DNA from: Clytia hemisphaerica
Taxonomy: Eukaryota > Cnidaria > Hydrozoa > Leptothecata > Clytiidae
Direction: 5' to 3'
NCBI GenBank assembly: GCA_902728285.1
Contig: CACVBU010000700.1
Location: 224,047 to 288,046 of the forward strand
DNA length: 64,000 bases
A program made the translations under genes and the position numbers. Below, one piece after another: positions 1 through 12,458 of this stretch; positions within the stretch are counted from its first letter, which is position 1, and each line of letters opens with the position of its first letter. The notes under the pieces were generated by a model that was not told where the DNA came from, made no database searches, and saw only the letters and a list, made by a program, of their open reading frames with translations.

Positions 1-3000
1 AATTACATGAGAGCGTTAACAACCTCCAGAGATTACATCTTGATTTGGAAGAGATCGAGGTTGCCATGGAAACCTGTCAACATGGAATCGAGGCTGTCAT
101 TCAGAAGCTGAATGTTACCAAAGCCTCTGACATTAAAGACATCGATCGAACGCTGAAAGTAAGAGCGATAAATATCTGTTTTTATCTATATGCAGTTGTT
201 TCACAATCTTTGCCGTTATGGAAGAAAATATTCGACCATGTTCAGACGTTACTCCGGTATGATTTTCGTTACGGATGGAAATTGTTCATATTGGTTTCGG
301 AACGTTTCGGAACGTTTCGGAGTAAGATAAGGGATGAGCGGTTCCGTTCCGATGAAAAAGATGGAGTGAAACCGTTTCGATCCGTTTTGCTTTGTAACGT
401 CTTCTTTTTTGACGTTTCGGATTTTGACGTTCACACCTATTTCGGGACCGTTTCGGAACGGAACCGTAACGTCTGAACATGGTCTTCATCTCTTCAAGTT
501 CTAACGATGTCTTATGATGGCGAGTTTCCCTCTTAGTTATATATAACCTTGCTAAACTTGAAAGACCTCTTTATCTTATTTCTTCAGGACTCATACCAAA
601 TGTTACCGAATCTCGATCACTCCTTATGTGAAGTTTCCACAAAGCTTAGTCAGTTGAAAAGTGCTGATATCAGCAAATCGTCAAGTCTCGAAGTGTACGC
701 CAAACATAATTCCATGAAAAAGAATTTCGAAGAGACCAAAGAGAAGTTGGATAAAGTTTCTGAGCAAACGAGACAATTTGACATCGTTGATGAAATCAAT
801 GTCGAGCTTGAGACCTTGGATCAATTTGTTATGTCATCAAAACAATCAATGACGTCATCACATCCTATCAGCGATTTGGAGGATGTGAAAAATGTAGAAC
901 AGAAATATGCTGTAAGCCCGTAATTTCTCTTGTGTCAGGCATTTCTCATGTGATTTTCCTATTTTTTTCAGTTTAAAGTTTCAGAGTTTTAAAGAATATT
1001 TAAACACATTTCACACGTTTTTTTTCTAAAATCGCCTTTTGATATTTTACAGAATATTCTGAACGAAATCGAATCATACTTCGCCAAACTTGTTTCGACA
1101 AAGCAGAAAGTCGAACGATGCTCTGATAATGACTTGCTACAACCATTACACACGCAATGGCTGGAGCAAATCTTTGAACTGGACAAGAATTTGAACAAGT
1201 GCCAGAAGACTGCTATTAAAAAGATAAACCAGTTGAAGGAGCTTTCCATCGCGTTGGAAAGGTATCAACAAGATTCAGTGGAATTGGGTAATTGGCTTCA
1301 AAAGAAAGAGGAAGAGTTGACGTTCATTAAAGAGCAATATAATCAGAATGCTCAATTAGAATCTATGCATTTCGTTGACAAGTGCCAGGTACGAATTACT
1401 TTTTTATAAGAAAATTTTTATGAAAACAATAAGGCTCAAAAATGCTAAATATAAGAGGGTCATATCAAGAGTCGAAGTAGTTAAAGTTGAGTATAAAAGT
1501 CTACATTTCTGTATCCTCTATGTACTGTGGAGTCTCTTTAATTCGAACCTCTATAACACGAATGCTTCCTTAACTTGAACAAGTTTCCTAGATTCTCCAG
1601 TTAACAAAGCCTTACTCCCCAACTCGAAATTTCCTCAACTCAAACAAATTTGTGTTTCACATACGTTTTTGAGTTATGGAGACACCACTATATTAATTTC
1701 TATACATCTTCTCAGTGCCAGGTATGAATTACTTTTTTATAAGAGCATTTTTTTAAAAGAACGAGGCTCTAAAACGCAAAAACATAGTAGTTGTCAAAGT
1801 AGAGTGTAGAGCCAAAATTATTTTTATGCGATTTCCTAAGAAATTGGCTATTTAGAGTCCATAAAGCATTAAAATGTTCTTAACTTGTTCTTGATATTTT
1901 GGCTATTAGAGTCTTATGTAATTTGTTCTTATACAAATCGTGTATTAATTTCTACGCATCTTCTCATTTCAGAAATTGAAACAAGATTTAGTCGTGTTCG
2001 TCACCTTCTCGGACAGCATGAACAGTTTACTACGAACAAAGAGAAAAGAATTCACCAAAGAAGCTAGAACCTCATCATCCACAAACACTGATTCTATGGA
2101 ACAAAACCAATTGACCATCCGATTCAACCTTCTTCGTAACGGACTAGAAAAATTCCTACATCAAATCACTGAGCACGGTGAAAAACGTGACGGGCAGAGG
2201 CTAGTCAACATTTGTCAACAATGGTTAAAAGATGTCCAAGAGGCTAAAGAATTCGATTCCATTCAGGAGCAAATTGATTGGTTGAGACGATCGATCGGGA
2301 AATGTGATACTATCAGAGACACGCTACATAAAAAGTTACAAACAGTTATGAGCGGCGGTGAAACTCTGCAACAATTGTACCAAACATTGGAGCAAGTGGA
2401 CAGCACTGCACAAGAACTACAAACGAAACTTACAAATCTTACAGAGATTAAAGGAAGATTCGATGAATTTTTGAAGGACGTTGATAGCGCCTTGTTGAGA
2501 ATGAAAACCTTCAAAGAAGTGTTAGTCAATGACAATCATCCTCATAATATTCAGGTAAATGAATGTTGTCATTATTCAAGTTTCTTGGGCTGCAGTTTTT
2601 TCTTTTTCTGGAGCCGCACTAAAACCCAGCTGGCTTGATGTTAACACTTTAACTCGACCCGTCTTTGAATGTGCTAGATTATTTGTTGTTGGACCTACCC
2701 CGGTGGGGTGAAGGTCCTATAAATTAACCCGTGTTCGTTAGTTCGTTCGTTCGTTCGTTCGTTCGTTAGTTACCAACTTTTCTCGAGATTGGCTCATTCA
2801 ATTTTTCTGATTTTTTGCACAAAGGTGCATTACTATAAACCCTCGAATGTGACGGAGCCCGATTTTCGAAAAAAAAAATTTTCCGGCCGGTAGAACCGGA
2901 AATGTCCCGAAAAAAGCGGTTTTTTGAGATTTTCTCGAGATTTTATCATTAGTTTTTTGCGATTTTTTGCACATAGATGCACATTAATACTGCCGAAAAG

Positions 3001-6000
3001 GTGTCGAAAACCGTTTGCCGAAAAAAAATTTTTTCCGGTCTGTAGAACCGGAAATGTGCCGGAAATCGTCGTTTTTTTCACATTTCCGTCACATTTTTTC
3101 AACTTATTTAATTGTTTCTTTACAGAAAAATGTTCTTTATGATGATGCCCAAAATTTAGCATCGTTTGATTTCCAAAAAAATCATCCTTTGAATCCGGAA
3201 GTCCTTAAAAATCGCCGGAAAAGCCGAAAACCGGCGTAAAACGGTTTTCCTTCATTTTTTCAACTTATACTCGACAGATTTTCATGATTTTTTGTACAAT
3301 GATGTAAAATGGCAATGCTCAAAATGTGACAGAGCCCAATTTTCGAAAAAGAAATTTTTCCGGCCGCTAGAACCGGAAATGTCCCGAAAAAAGCGGCTTT
3401 TGAGATTTTCTCGAGATTTTCTCATTAGTTTTTTGCGATTTTTTGCACATAGATGCACATTAGTACTGCCGAAAAGGTGTTTCTTAATTGCTTTCTCCGT
3501 TCCAATAGATATATAATTCGAAATTTAAAATTATACATTACTTCCATTAAATTCTAATTATTCGTTTTATAAATAGGTAGGTCCATTAAAGTATTGCTTG
3601 TTGTTTCAGTAATTTGGGTGGGGGTGGCTTCTTTGAAAATGAAAATCGACCTAAATTGACAAGAAACGCTGGTTCAATGTTCTTAGTGAGTAAGAAAGAA
3701 CCAGAAAGCTCCTCTTTCAATAGCTATCTCCCAACCTGAAGGTAAGGTAGGCCGCTACTTTTCCCCTTGGTTGCTCAACTTACCTTTGATCCTTCTCTAT
3801 AATTGCTGAGCATCAAGTGGAGAGGCATCAAGTACCAATTTTGGGAATCTTTGGTATGATCTGGCTGGGGGTTGAACCCACAACCTTGCGCACAGTAGCC
3901 TGATGCCCCACCTTTACACTATACGGCTTCTCAATGTTTATGTATATTATTATAGAGGTCGTTTAGACATGTTAATAAGTGGGACTTGTTTCTTAATAAC
4001 AATCAAGTTTGTTCATATTCACCATCTTACTTCTTTAGGACGAACAAAACACGATTGAGAACGTGTTATCCGCCATCAAAGACCAAGCCGATCATCTCTC
4101 CACTTTCCAACAAGAAACTTTACAGGAAGTCATCAAAACTCAACTTCTCAAACTTGTCGACGTGTGGTCTCAAATCATGACCAATATCAACGAAGAACAA
4201 GAGAAGCGTTGTCAGCAAGACAAAGAGCTGAATGACTTTAAACAATTGGCGCGCCATTTGATTGGTTGGATTGAGGAAACGAAAGTGAAACTAGAACAGA
4301 TTGGGGATAGTATACAAAAATCGAGTGTGGAGAAACTGAAAGATAGTTTCCATCAAGTCAATGTAAGTTTGCATTACATTACGTAACTTATAAATGATTA
4401 CAGTAATCTAGGTATTCTAAACTTAGTTTTCATCAGGTCAATGCAAGTTTACGTTTATAAATCAATAGAGTCGATATTTTTTAGGGGCAGACGAGCTATC
4501 TAGGACTTTTAGACTTTTGTCGCTGATACCAACTTGATTATCACTCGTGAAGTTTTTATATAAAGAAAACCAGTACGATTGGTTGAATCTCTCTCTAATC
4601 CAATCTTCTTCGGTTTATTCATAAAAAGAATTTCGAAAACTTACGTATTCTTTTCTATCTTTTCTTATGTTTCTACTATTCAAAAAACGCCCCTACAATG
4701 AAAACCATACGAGTGTGTAAGCTTCAATTGTTTTGTATTGCTTTTAAATCCAGTGAAGCGAGAATACAGGCTCCCAATTTTCTACCACCCTCTTGTACTC
4801 TTCTGTAAATCATAAGCTGCTTTTCAGCCTCGTCCCCGTGTATCCTAGGTTTTATGTACACTAATGATTGACGCCAGGGAATAGATTTTATAATCTGGCG
4901 TAATCAGTAAGCATAAAAAAGCCGATAAATACGCAGGGAACGAGGTTGACCCTAAACCTCATTTTCGTTAATTCTTTTCCTGCTCCGGAATAAGTGTCGT
5001 TGTAAAGGTGTCGGTAAGGTAGTTTGTTTGTAGCGAAGGACAAAATAATTCTCCAAATTTTTGCTTTTTCACTCGACAGGCTGTCAAGACATCTTTAGTG
5101 AAGAAGAAACAATTATACGACCTTTTTCTTGCTATCGGTGAAACAATGAAAAAGAATTACCCTTCACATACAGAGGAGATACACAAACTCATCATAGATA
5201 TCGAAGTTTCTTGGATGGAAATTGAAGTCAATGCTCTTAAGCGTATGGACGACTTGAAGAGTACCTTACATCGCTGGACAGATTATACGGAAAATATGAG
5301 AGATATTATGACTTGGTTGAGATCTTGTGAAGAGAAGATCAAAAAGCCTTTCCATCAACTTGACTTTAAAGGCTTACAAGAAAAACTACAGGAATTCCAG
5401 GTGAGTTGGTTGTTCAGAGTCTGTGGGTATCAGTGCTACACGTTTTTTTTATAAGAACGTCTACAATCTTCAAAGCCTTCGTCTGTTTTTAACTGAAAAT
5501 GTTCTTAACATGCTCTTATTTTCACCATTTTCAGCATTTTTGGCCAGAGTCGGCAAAGCCTTCAAATGTTCTTAACTTGCTCATAAAATTTGGCCATCAA
5601 AGCGTGGTGTTCTTATATGGTTTGTTCTTATAAAAATAACGTGTATAATTCAGCTGAATGTAATCTCTCGGTTGAAAGTTGATGTTAAAGTTTTCGGCCT
5701 AAATTTTGTTTAAAAGATAAAAATTTTTTACAACTTTTCAATCTTTAGACAGAAATCCGTCCAGTTGAGATACAAATGCACAACTTCCGTCTGGCCATCA
5801 AGATGGTTTTTGGTCAAATGTCTAACTAATTCAAGGATTTTTCATGGTTTCCGTCCAATTTCACAAAAGCTAGTTGCAAAACTGATCTTTTTACATACTA
5901 TTTTCCAGGTTATTGGCAACCAGTTAGAATCGTACCGCTCCAAACGTGAAAACGCCAAAATGCATTTCACATGTTTAGTACGTGTGACCGCTCATGAAGA

Positions 6001-8822
6001 ACAAGCGATTTTGCAGAACCAATTAACAGCACTGTCCAATTTATGGTCAAACGTACAACAAGAACTTCACGATCGTTTGAAACAATTGATCGGCTCTATA
6101 GAACATTTGGAGCGTTTTCAACAGAAATTTGAGATTCTTTCATATTGGTTGAATGGAATGGAAACGAGTTCTGGCAATTTAGGTCATTTAGGAACCAGCC
6201 CGGAGAAACAGAAGGAACGTATTAAAAAGGTAACTTGATATGTTTTCTGTTGCTTTTTTTTTGTATTATTCATTTGATTAAGGCTATATACAGAATTTCC
6301 TAGGCGATGTCCCTTCTGTCAACTTCTTCTCTCAGTCTGCGCCACAATTAGTTTTATGGCGTTTTATTAGACTGTCAAAAATCTTGAAAAATATGGCCTT
6401 TGAGACAAAAAGTCCGGAACTTCAACTTGGCAAACCTGTACTAACCCTGTTGGTCAAGCCACCACGGTAAATATCTGAGGGAAGCATATTTATAGTTGAT
6501 GATATTTTCATTTTTAGATCTATGATACGGATATGAAAACATATGATTCCATTCGTAATGAACTCAAAGACCACGCTGTCTCCATCCTTAGTCATGGACC
6601 TTCATGTGTTTACGCTCAAACTGTCCAACAACGTTTAGACCAAGTTAACCATCGTTGGAAAGAGATTTGCGAGCGTCTCGGGATGACATATAAAGATGCT
6701 GACGAGACATTATTTTTGTTGAGTGTTTTAAGAGAAATGTTGAGGCAACTTAACAAATGGTTGAATTCAGTCCAAGAACAGTTGAAACGTGTTGAATTGA
6801 ACTCGTGTAGTTTTGATCAGATGAAACAATATGTCACCAATCTTGAGGTATGTGTATAATAAGCAAAATCTAACTTTTTCATGAATTTTGAAATCTTTTA
6901 CACCCTACGATTTTGACATATTTTGGATTATTAAGATATTTTATCGGTAAAAAATTCCCTTTCTGGTTAAAAAAAGTCCATAAAAAATTTTGTCACCAAG
7001 CGACTTTTCGCCACTTTTTGCCGACGAAATTTCTACCGATAGCGGATCTTCCGATTTTTTCTGGAGAAGCGCATTCTCAAGCAAATAATGAAATTTTTAG
7101 TTTTAACCGAGTATTCCAAACGTAGTCTGGCCTCTTGCTAATATCAAGTGCAATTGGTTACGTACTTCTCGTGCCCGCGTTGATCGCATCCTCCTGCCAT
7201 TCGCGTGTCTCTTGCGTTCCGTGTCCTTTTGGGTAGTTCGTGGGTCCGAAGAAAGATCTTATAGAAAAATTCGTTAAGTACTCTCGTAATTTTGTCTTCA
7301 GGTTTTGTTACTTGACTATCGGAATCGAGAATGTGAATACCAGTCAGTGACCAGTCTCTGTGAGAGATTACAAAATTCACCAGAAGCATGTCCTTGTGTA
7401 GAAGATCTCAACAAATCGTTAGATTGTAGCGAGTCCTTCAAAACAAGGTGGACTGAGGTTCGAAACAAATGTACCATTACTAAATCGTTGCTTGAGAAAC
7501 GTATGGCAATCTTAGAGACGTGGCAAAATGACGTGAGAACGCTTTCGCAGTGGATTGAGGAACGTAAAAGTCTTTTGGAAGCGAATACTTCGTACGTTTT
7601 GTCACAGGTAGGTTAATATCTATCACAAATATGTTTTCACTACTTTATTTTGTTTCATTATTGAAAATCGATTGATTGCACCAAAGAAACGTTATCATAT
7701 TTGATGCAAATGGTGAATAGAATTTCAGACAATGTATTGTAATTGCTGATGAACCTCTTGTAACCCCTTTTTAAAGATGGGAATAAAGGAAGGACGGGAT
7801 GAAGAATTGATTGATTTCTTCTCAAAACAACCAACGCTTAGACAATTTTTGTTCAATAGGCGTGACTGTCGACCTTTCTTTTCCCCGACATTAAACAAAA
7901 TTTATATTATTTATCATTTCTCAGTGTTTAGATGAAGATTTCACTCGTGCCGGGAAAGTCCATGCCAGGATTATTGCGTCATGTCAACATTTAACACAAA
8001 ACAATACAAATCCTACCTCCACTAAAATCAAACATGTTTCACAAGACATCCAACAACGTTTTTTGGACGTCCTAAAGACGTACAAAAATACACGTAATGT
8101 GATTGAGGAGAATACAACTTTCCATAGAAGCTTTACAAGACTAGAAGTAAGTTGTAAAGATTTGAAAAGTATAATTTTCATTAGGCTTCTCAAGGGGCTT
8201 TATTTTTCTGGAGAAAAACCCATCGACCCTTTCTAGACGTACGATCCTTTGAGGATCCTCATTCCAGGGTCAAAATTTAAATGGTTATACCTTGCCAATA
8301 GTTTAAAAAGATGAACATTGGCGACATTCTCTAATTCTAGGCCCAAAGGAGAATTGGTTCTCAGAGGCTAATGTTTAATCAATCCACGTACTGCTTTTTT
8401 AATCTAATACTTATTACTCTATCCTCATGATTCATGAAATTAAAATCCCACGAATATTTCATTAAGTCGAATTCGCGATATTAAATTTATTGTGAAATAC
8501 GAATATTTCGCGAATAGACTGACTAGCCAAATTTTCTGCCCGCAAAAGTTTCTGATATCAAAGTATCTGCTAATAACATTTTTTTTCGCAGGAGGAATTT
8601 GAAAGCTGGTTAACAGAGGTCGAAGTGAAGATGATAGCATTACAACCATACACCTCTGATGAAAATCTGGATGAACAAGTCCAACAGTTGAAACAGGTCA
8701 ACAAAGAGATAAAAGATCATGAAAGTGCATTGAAGGAGCTTTTGGAAACCAGGAATCAACTTCCGGATGAGAGGTTAACGAGACAAGGAATTGTTGAAGA
8801 ACTTAACCAACGATACCAGCAG
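1..8822 (+). CDS. Spectrin-repeat protein, partial at 5' end (nesprin/dystonin-like rod)
   Basis: Eleven exons join in one frame, each intron in phase 0: up to 158, 588-911, 1053-1388, 1973-2554, 4039-4362, 5080-5400, 5909-6229, 6518-6847, 7302-7607, 7925-8146 and 8592-8822, about 1150 residues. All have GT-AG borders. The product is almost wholly charged, helical and coiled-coil-like, with the spaced tryptophans of spectrin repeats (for example IGWIEETKVKLEQ, MTWLRSCEEKI, NKWLNSVQEQLKRVE, SQWIEERKSLLEA). Five exons of 107-110 codons each equal one repeat of about 106 residues; the fourth (194 codons) holds nearly two. The exon at 7925-8146 is only 74 codons. No actin-binding, EF-hand or KASH domain is visible, so nesprin, dystonin/MACF and dystrophin relatives cannot be separated. 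Such proteins act as long cytoskeletal or nuclear-envelope linkers. The true start lies upstream of the window. Confidence 0.85.
234..484. mobile_element. MITE with 19-bp perfect terminal inverted repeats
   Basis: The ends GACCATGTTCAGACGTTAC (234-252) and its exact reverse complement (466-484) enclose about 250 bp rich in TTTCGGAACG motifs. TTC directly flanks both ends, a possible 3-bp target duplication. It sits in the first visible intron of the spectrin-repeat gene. A related element lies at 14831-14980. Confidence 0.75.
1383..1972. repeat. Intron segment duplicated in tandem, including a splice-site copy
   Basis: The end of exon 3 and its donor (GTGCCAG|GTACGAATTAC at about 1382) reappear at 1715-1730 as GTGCCAGGTATGAATTAC, each followed by CTTTTTTATAAG. 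The acceptor-side string ATTAATTTCTA..CATCTTCTCA occurs both before the second copy (about 1692-1713) and before exon 4 (1944-1966). The second half (1731-1942) has the ends of the TATAAGAAC element family and a terminal TA. Confidence 0.6.
2690..3585. mobile_element. Repeat element with TGGACCTACC ends, copy 1
   Basis: It starts TGGACCTACCCCGGTGGGG and ends GGTAGGTCCA, so the outer 10 bp are inverted. A (GTTC)n run lies at about 2738-2770. The interior repeats a module with GATTTTTTGCACA(A/T)AG(A/G)TGCA and CGGAAATGTCCCGAAAA two to three times. No transposase is seen. A second copy is at 52694-53792. It lies in a spectrin-gene intron. Confidence 0.7.
3708..3932 (-). mobile_element. tRNA-derived SINE, copy 1
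   Basis: On the minus strand, an A-box-like TATAGTGTAAAGGTGG (about 3906-3921) is followed by a B box GGGTTCAACCCC (about 3868-3880), the spacing of a pol III promoter. No acceptor stem closes and a conserved body follows, so it is a SINE and not a tRNA gene. The same body and boxes recur at 30556-30752. Confidence 0.65.
4829..4946. mobile_element. Small MITE with CCTCGT...ACGAGG ends
   Basis: CCTCGTCCCCGTGTAT near 4829 pairs with ATACGCAGGGAACGAGG near 4930-4946, and CATAAAA/TTTTATG pair inside. A second inverted pair CGCCAG/CTGGCG lies in the centre. About 118 bp, in an intron of the spectrin-repeat gene. Confidence 0.5.
5439..5643. mobile_element. TATAAGAAC-family MITE, TA target site
   Basis: It begins CACGTTTTTTTTATAAGAAC and ends GTTCTTATAAAAATAACGTG, flanked by TA on both sides, as for Tc1/mariner-type insertions. 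The interior has inverted GTTCTTAAC-type subrepeats. It lies 39 bp after an exon donor of the spectrin-repeat gene. Relatives are at 1731, 13151, 19582 and 27741. Confidence 0.75.
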
Positions 8823-9961
8823 GTGAGGCTTAAAATCTTGGCTCCCGGCCCCGGCGAGCCGTTTTAAGTGTTGCAACTTTTCCGTTTGTAGACCGAAATG
8901 AATCCAGTTGAGACTTTCTAGCATTTATCTGGCACCCGATGTAGAAATTTTCTTCCGACACGCTAAAGCTCTGAAGGTCGGGAAAATTTTCAACATCTCT
9001 AAGAAATACATTACGGAATTTCGCCTGACCGCGTAATTTTTTAGAAAAATATGCCCGAGTGCAATTTGGACAGGGAAGGTGTCATGGCCGACAAAATTTG
9101 GGTCAGAAAAAACTTCAAAAGGTTTCACGAAATAAATTCAAATACAAAACTTTTTGGAGAAGGAATCATGCAAAATATTATCATTCTTTTCACAAGGAGG
9201 GCATGTAGAAATACTCAAATAAGTATTTTTCCTTCTTTAAACTGATCACAGAAGCAAAAACAAAATAGAAATAACATTGTACACAAAAAAGCCTGAAAGA
9301 AGAGAAAAGTCATAATCAGCATCTATAAATAACACTAAAAGAAAAACTAAAGCTATAGAAAATGAATACTAACCCTCAATGAACACTTTTGTGAAGTTTA
9401 ATAAAGATTTTATCCAAAAAACTCCAGTTCTGGAACACTGAAGTCGGTTTGTCGGTTGTCGGCCGGTGGACAACAGTTATATTTGGAGGACGATCTAAGA
9501 TAGATAACAACATGAAAGTTACTGATAAAAGCCTAAGCCCATAGGAACATACCTGCTTTAGTTTCTTTGGTCTTTGAATGGTATAAAATTTGAGAAAGTG
9601 CAGAAAAAATCAGCCATCAAAACAAACAAAAACAAAAGTTATGATTATCAACTTTTCTGTGGTAGAAACACATTTTTTGGGTTGGTGCACATACAGAAAT
9701 TACACTGGATACTAAAACTAATATTCAGGGAGTGATAAGTACAGTTAAACTACAAAAAAATCCATCAAAAGAAACCAAAAACAACCATAACAGCACACAT
9801 TTTTTGAAAATTACATCAGCCATGTTGTTTGTAATTTTTGCCGACATACTCATGACGTGGTAACTAACGACAGTGATTTGACGGTCTTTTTGAGGCGCCA
9901 GATCTCAAAAAAACAATTTTTGAGCGTTCAGCACGGCCCCGAAAATGAGGGCTAAACTTAT

Positions 9962-10075
9962 GTCGGCACATCAATGGATGACTACTATTTCTCTCCGATG
10001 GTATAATGGCCCGCTCCTTTAGAGCTTTAGCGTGGGCGGCCGCCAATACGCCATCGGAATATCAGATAATTCTAG
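9962..10075. repeat. Dispersed repeat (CGCCATCGGAATATCAGAT family)
   Basis: This stretch shares, in inverted orientation, blocks with 56140-56240 (ATCTGATATTCCGATTGCGGAT, CCCATCGGAGAG, CGACATATCG-like ends) and with 51090-51180 (TTCCGATGGCGGATTGG, ATGTGCCGCATCCC). No coding potential. It lies between 8822 and the possible last exon at 10547; the rest of that 1.7 kb shows nothing I can name. Confidence 0.45.
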
Positions 10076-10546
10076 CATGTATTTATGTCCTTAATAAGCC
10101 TTTCCGGTTGGTTTGAAATGAGAGGGGCATTTTTATTTTTTTTTATTTTTTTTTTGAATTGTCGCCCAATTGACGAATAAAGTTTTTAACTTTTTGCACC
10201 CTTTAAACACCACACAAACGCTTATTGCCTATTGCGTTTTGCAAAATTGTAGTCTGCAAGAAAGTGAAGGGTTCATGGATCTCCTGGTTCTAGCTCCCTT
10301 GTTGACGGGCCCATGAATATTTGGGTACTTTCCAAACTGTCAGCACGAATAAGACGTACGTGAGATTATCATCGGAACGACAGTGTTTGGAGCAACAGTC
10401 TCTTATCGTTAGAAAAAAGTTGGATTTTTTTTTAGTCGGAGAAAGTGACGAAAATTTTGAGAGGTTGACAAATCGTCACTCGACAAATTATTGAATGAAT
10501 ATAAACAATTAACCAAGTACATTTTACTTTCTTCGTAATGTTTTAG

Positions 10547-10603
10547 GTATTGAAAGATAGTGTGTCTTGGTTGTTTGACTTGACAGTACCAAGAAATGAA
10601 TGA
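10547..10603 (+). CDS. Possible last exon of the spectrin-repeat gene
   Basis: An acceptor (ATGTTTTAG) opens a phase-0 frame of 18 codons ending in TGA. It reads VLKDSVSWLFDLTVPRNE. Joined after the exon ending ...NQRYQQ at 8822, it would supply the first turns of another spectrin helix, with the usual Trp-Leu, and then stop. All earlier introns are also phase 0. The exon is short and 1.7 kb away, so the join is plausible and not proven. Confidence 0.4.
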   Translation, partial: VLKDSVSWLFDLTVPRNE

Positions 10604-12337
10604 AAGAATGAATGAATTCTCAAGGAATGAAAGATTGGTGAAAAAAGGGCTCAAGTAACAAAACACAGTAAACTATTTTTTATCTTTTTTATTTTATTTA
10701 TATTTTTATACGTTTAACAATAATTTTTACAAAAATATAGCCTTATAGGTATTATATTCTTCGGGAACATCTTTTAAGAGTTTCCCGATCTCAAAATCTA
10801 GTATTTTTTTGTTCGGTCGTAAATTTGGAAAAATTTGTACATTCAAAAATAATTTTAATAGCGTGTGTGTGGTGTAATATGTATGTTACTAGAAACTAAA
10901 AAAATATTATTTATATAGAGCTTTATAAATAGGTTACCAAAAATTATCCAAAAAACGGGTGAAAGATTTTTAGCAATTTCTAATATTTCAATTTGAAATT
11001 GAAAACTGACTCAAATTTATTTTGAAAACAATTTGCACGGCTAGGTAAGGCTGCTCGCCGCCGCCCCCCCCAAAAAAAACCGCCCTGGGGCAAAAGTGAA
11101 AGCTGACTGGTAGCTTAGTAATTTAGATTCAAAATCCCTTGAATTCATATTTTGGTTGATTTCATCGCAGCTTTATTGAACTAAATTTGTTGGGGCATGA
11201 TTAAAGTCTTTCCTTCTGTTATGTAAATCTTCTAGATTTATGTAATTTTATTCACACTGTACAAACATGCCAAGAATGTTTGCTTAAGTCATCGAAATTT
11301 GTTTGCAGTTACAACATTTTTTATGTTGAATAACAAGACCCATAAATCCGAAGCGAAAGTTTTAACAAAATTTAACTTTGGTGAATTTGTGAATTGCCTA
11401 AAAATTTGCATTAGTACATAGTTCATTTGGATCTTAATTTTAAAATAAAAATCCAAAAAACTTTTACCAGTTTTATTGGGTTATTCCATTTTATATCCAT
11501 GCAGGAAAACATTTCTAGGGGCATCGGAAAAGAATTTCTAGGGAGTCTATAGTTTGGTTTTAGTCAGTTTTTCCAGGGGTAAAAGGGGTCAAAGTCAAGC
11601 AGTCGAAGAAAATTTCCTGAGATTTAAATTGATTAGGGGTCAAAGGTTATTCTCAATATTTCAGGGGTAAAAGACTGATTTTACCCCTCGCCTAACCTCA
11701 CTTAAAGACATCAATAATTTTCCATGATGAGTATTTGCAAATTTTCCAATATTCCTAGGGGGCTATTGGCGTTTTTTCAAGAATTTCTTCGGGCTTGAAA
11801 ATGTTCGTCCACCCACTGTATGAATATCAAACGGATCAAACGGACTATTTCTAACAAACAGGATCTCATACATTTGTTTAAAATCAAATGGCACTTTATG
11901 TGCCTTAACAAGTGTTTAGGTAGTCTTTGGATATCTGGAAACAGGTTTTGTGCTGTCAATAGGAATCGCACGACAACAACCCCATATCGACTCCCACCAT
12001 GCTTTCCATATGATTTTGTCAACTATGGTTTCGCACGTTTCCGAATTTTCTAGAAAACGGCGTACACGTGAGCAGAATTATTCAAGCTCCAATGAAACGT
12101 CTTTTGAACATCATATGAATGTCACTATCTATTTTGAGCCTTGACTCCTGACATTTGTCATGTACAAAAAAAGTTATTATTTCAGCAGAAAAATAAACAA
12201 ATTTTGTTATTGATGTTTATATTTGCATACTAGAGGAGACAGAGATTGCACAAATTTGTTATTTTGACAACCTCCTATTGGTAAACTTATATAAATTTGA
12301 TTGTCTTATGTATTTCCTTTTGACTGCTAAAGGAAGA
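10604..12337. other. Intergenic stretch without gene
   Basis: AT-rich sequence with poly-T and poly-A runs and a G-rich patch at about 11050-11090. Open frames are short and lack coding character. It separates the end of the spectrin-repeat gene from the lipocalin promoter. Confidence 0.6.
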
Positions 12338-12345
12338 TATAAAAA
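12338..12345 (+). promoter_or_regulatory. TATA box of the lipocalin gene
   Basis: TATAAAAA in the context AAGATATAAAAAGGCTG. A transcript start about 30 bp downstream (near 12370) would give a leader of about 90 nt before the ATG at 12459. Confidence 0.6.
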
Positions 12346-12458
12346 GGCTGACAGTTAACACAAAAACTATACACAAGCAAAGTTGGTCTTTGTAAGTGAG
12401 AAAAAAACATAAACAGTTCTCTGATAATTATTTTTTGGAAACTTTAAAAACAAGAAAA

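Noticed and set aside
6913-7125. Frame of 70 codons in a spectrin-gene intron
   Set aside because: It has no splice sites in phase with neighbouring exons and no spectrin character.
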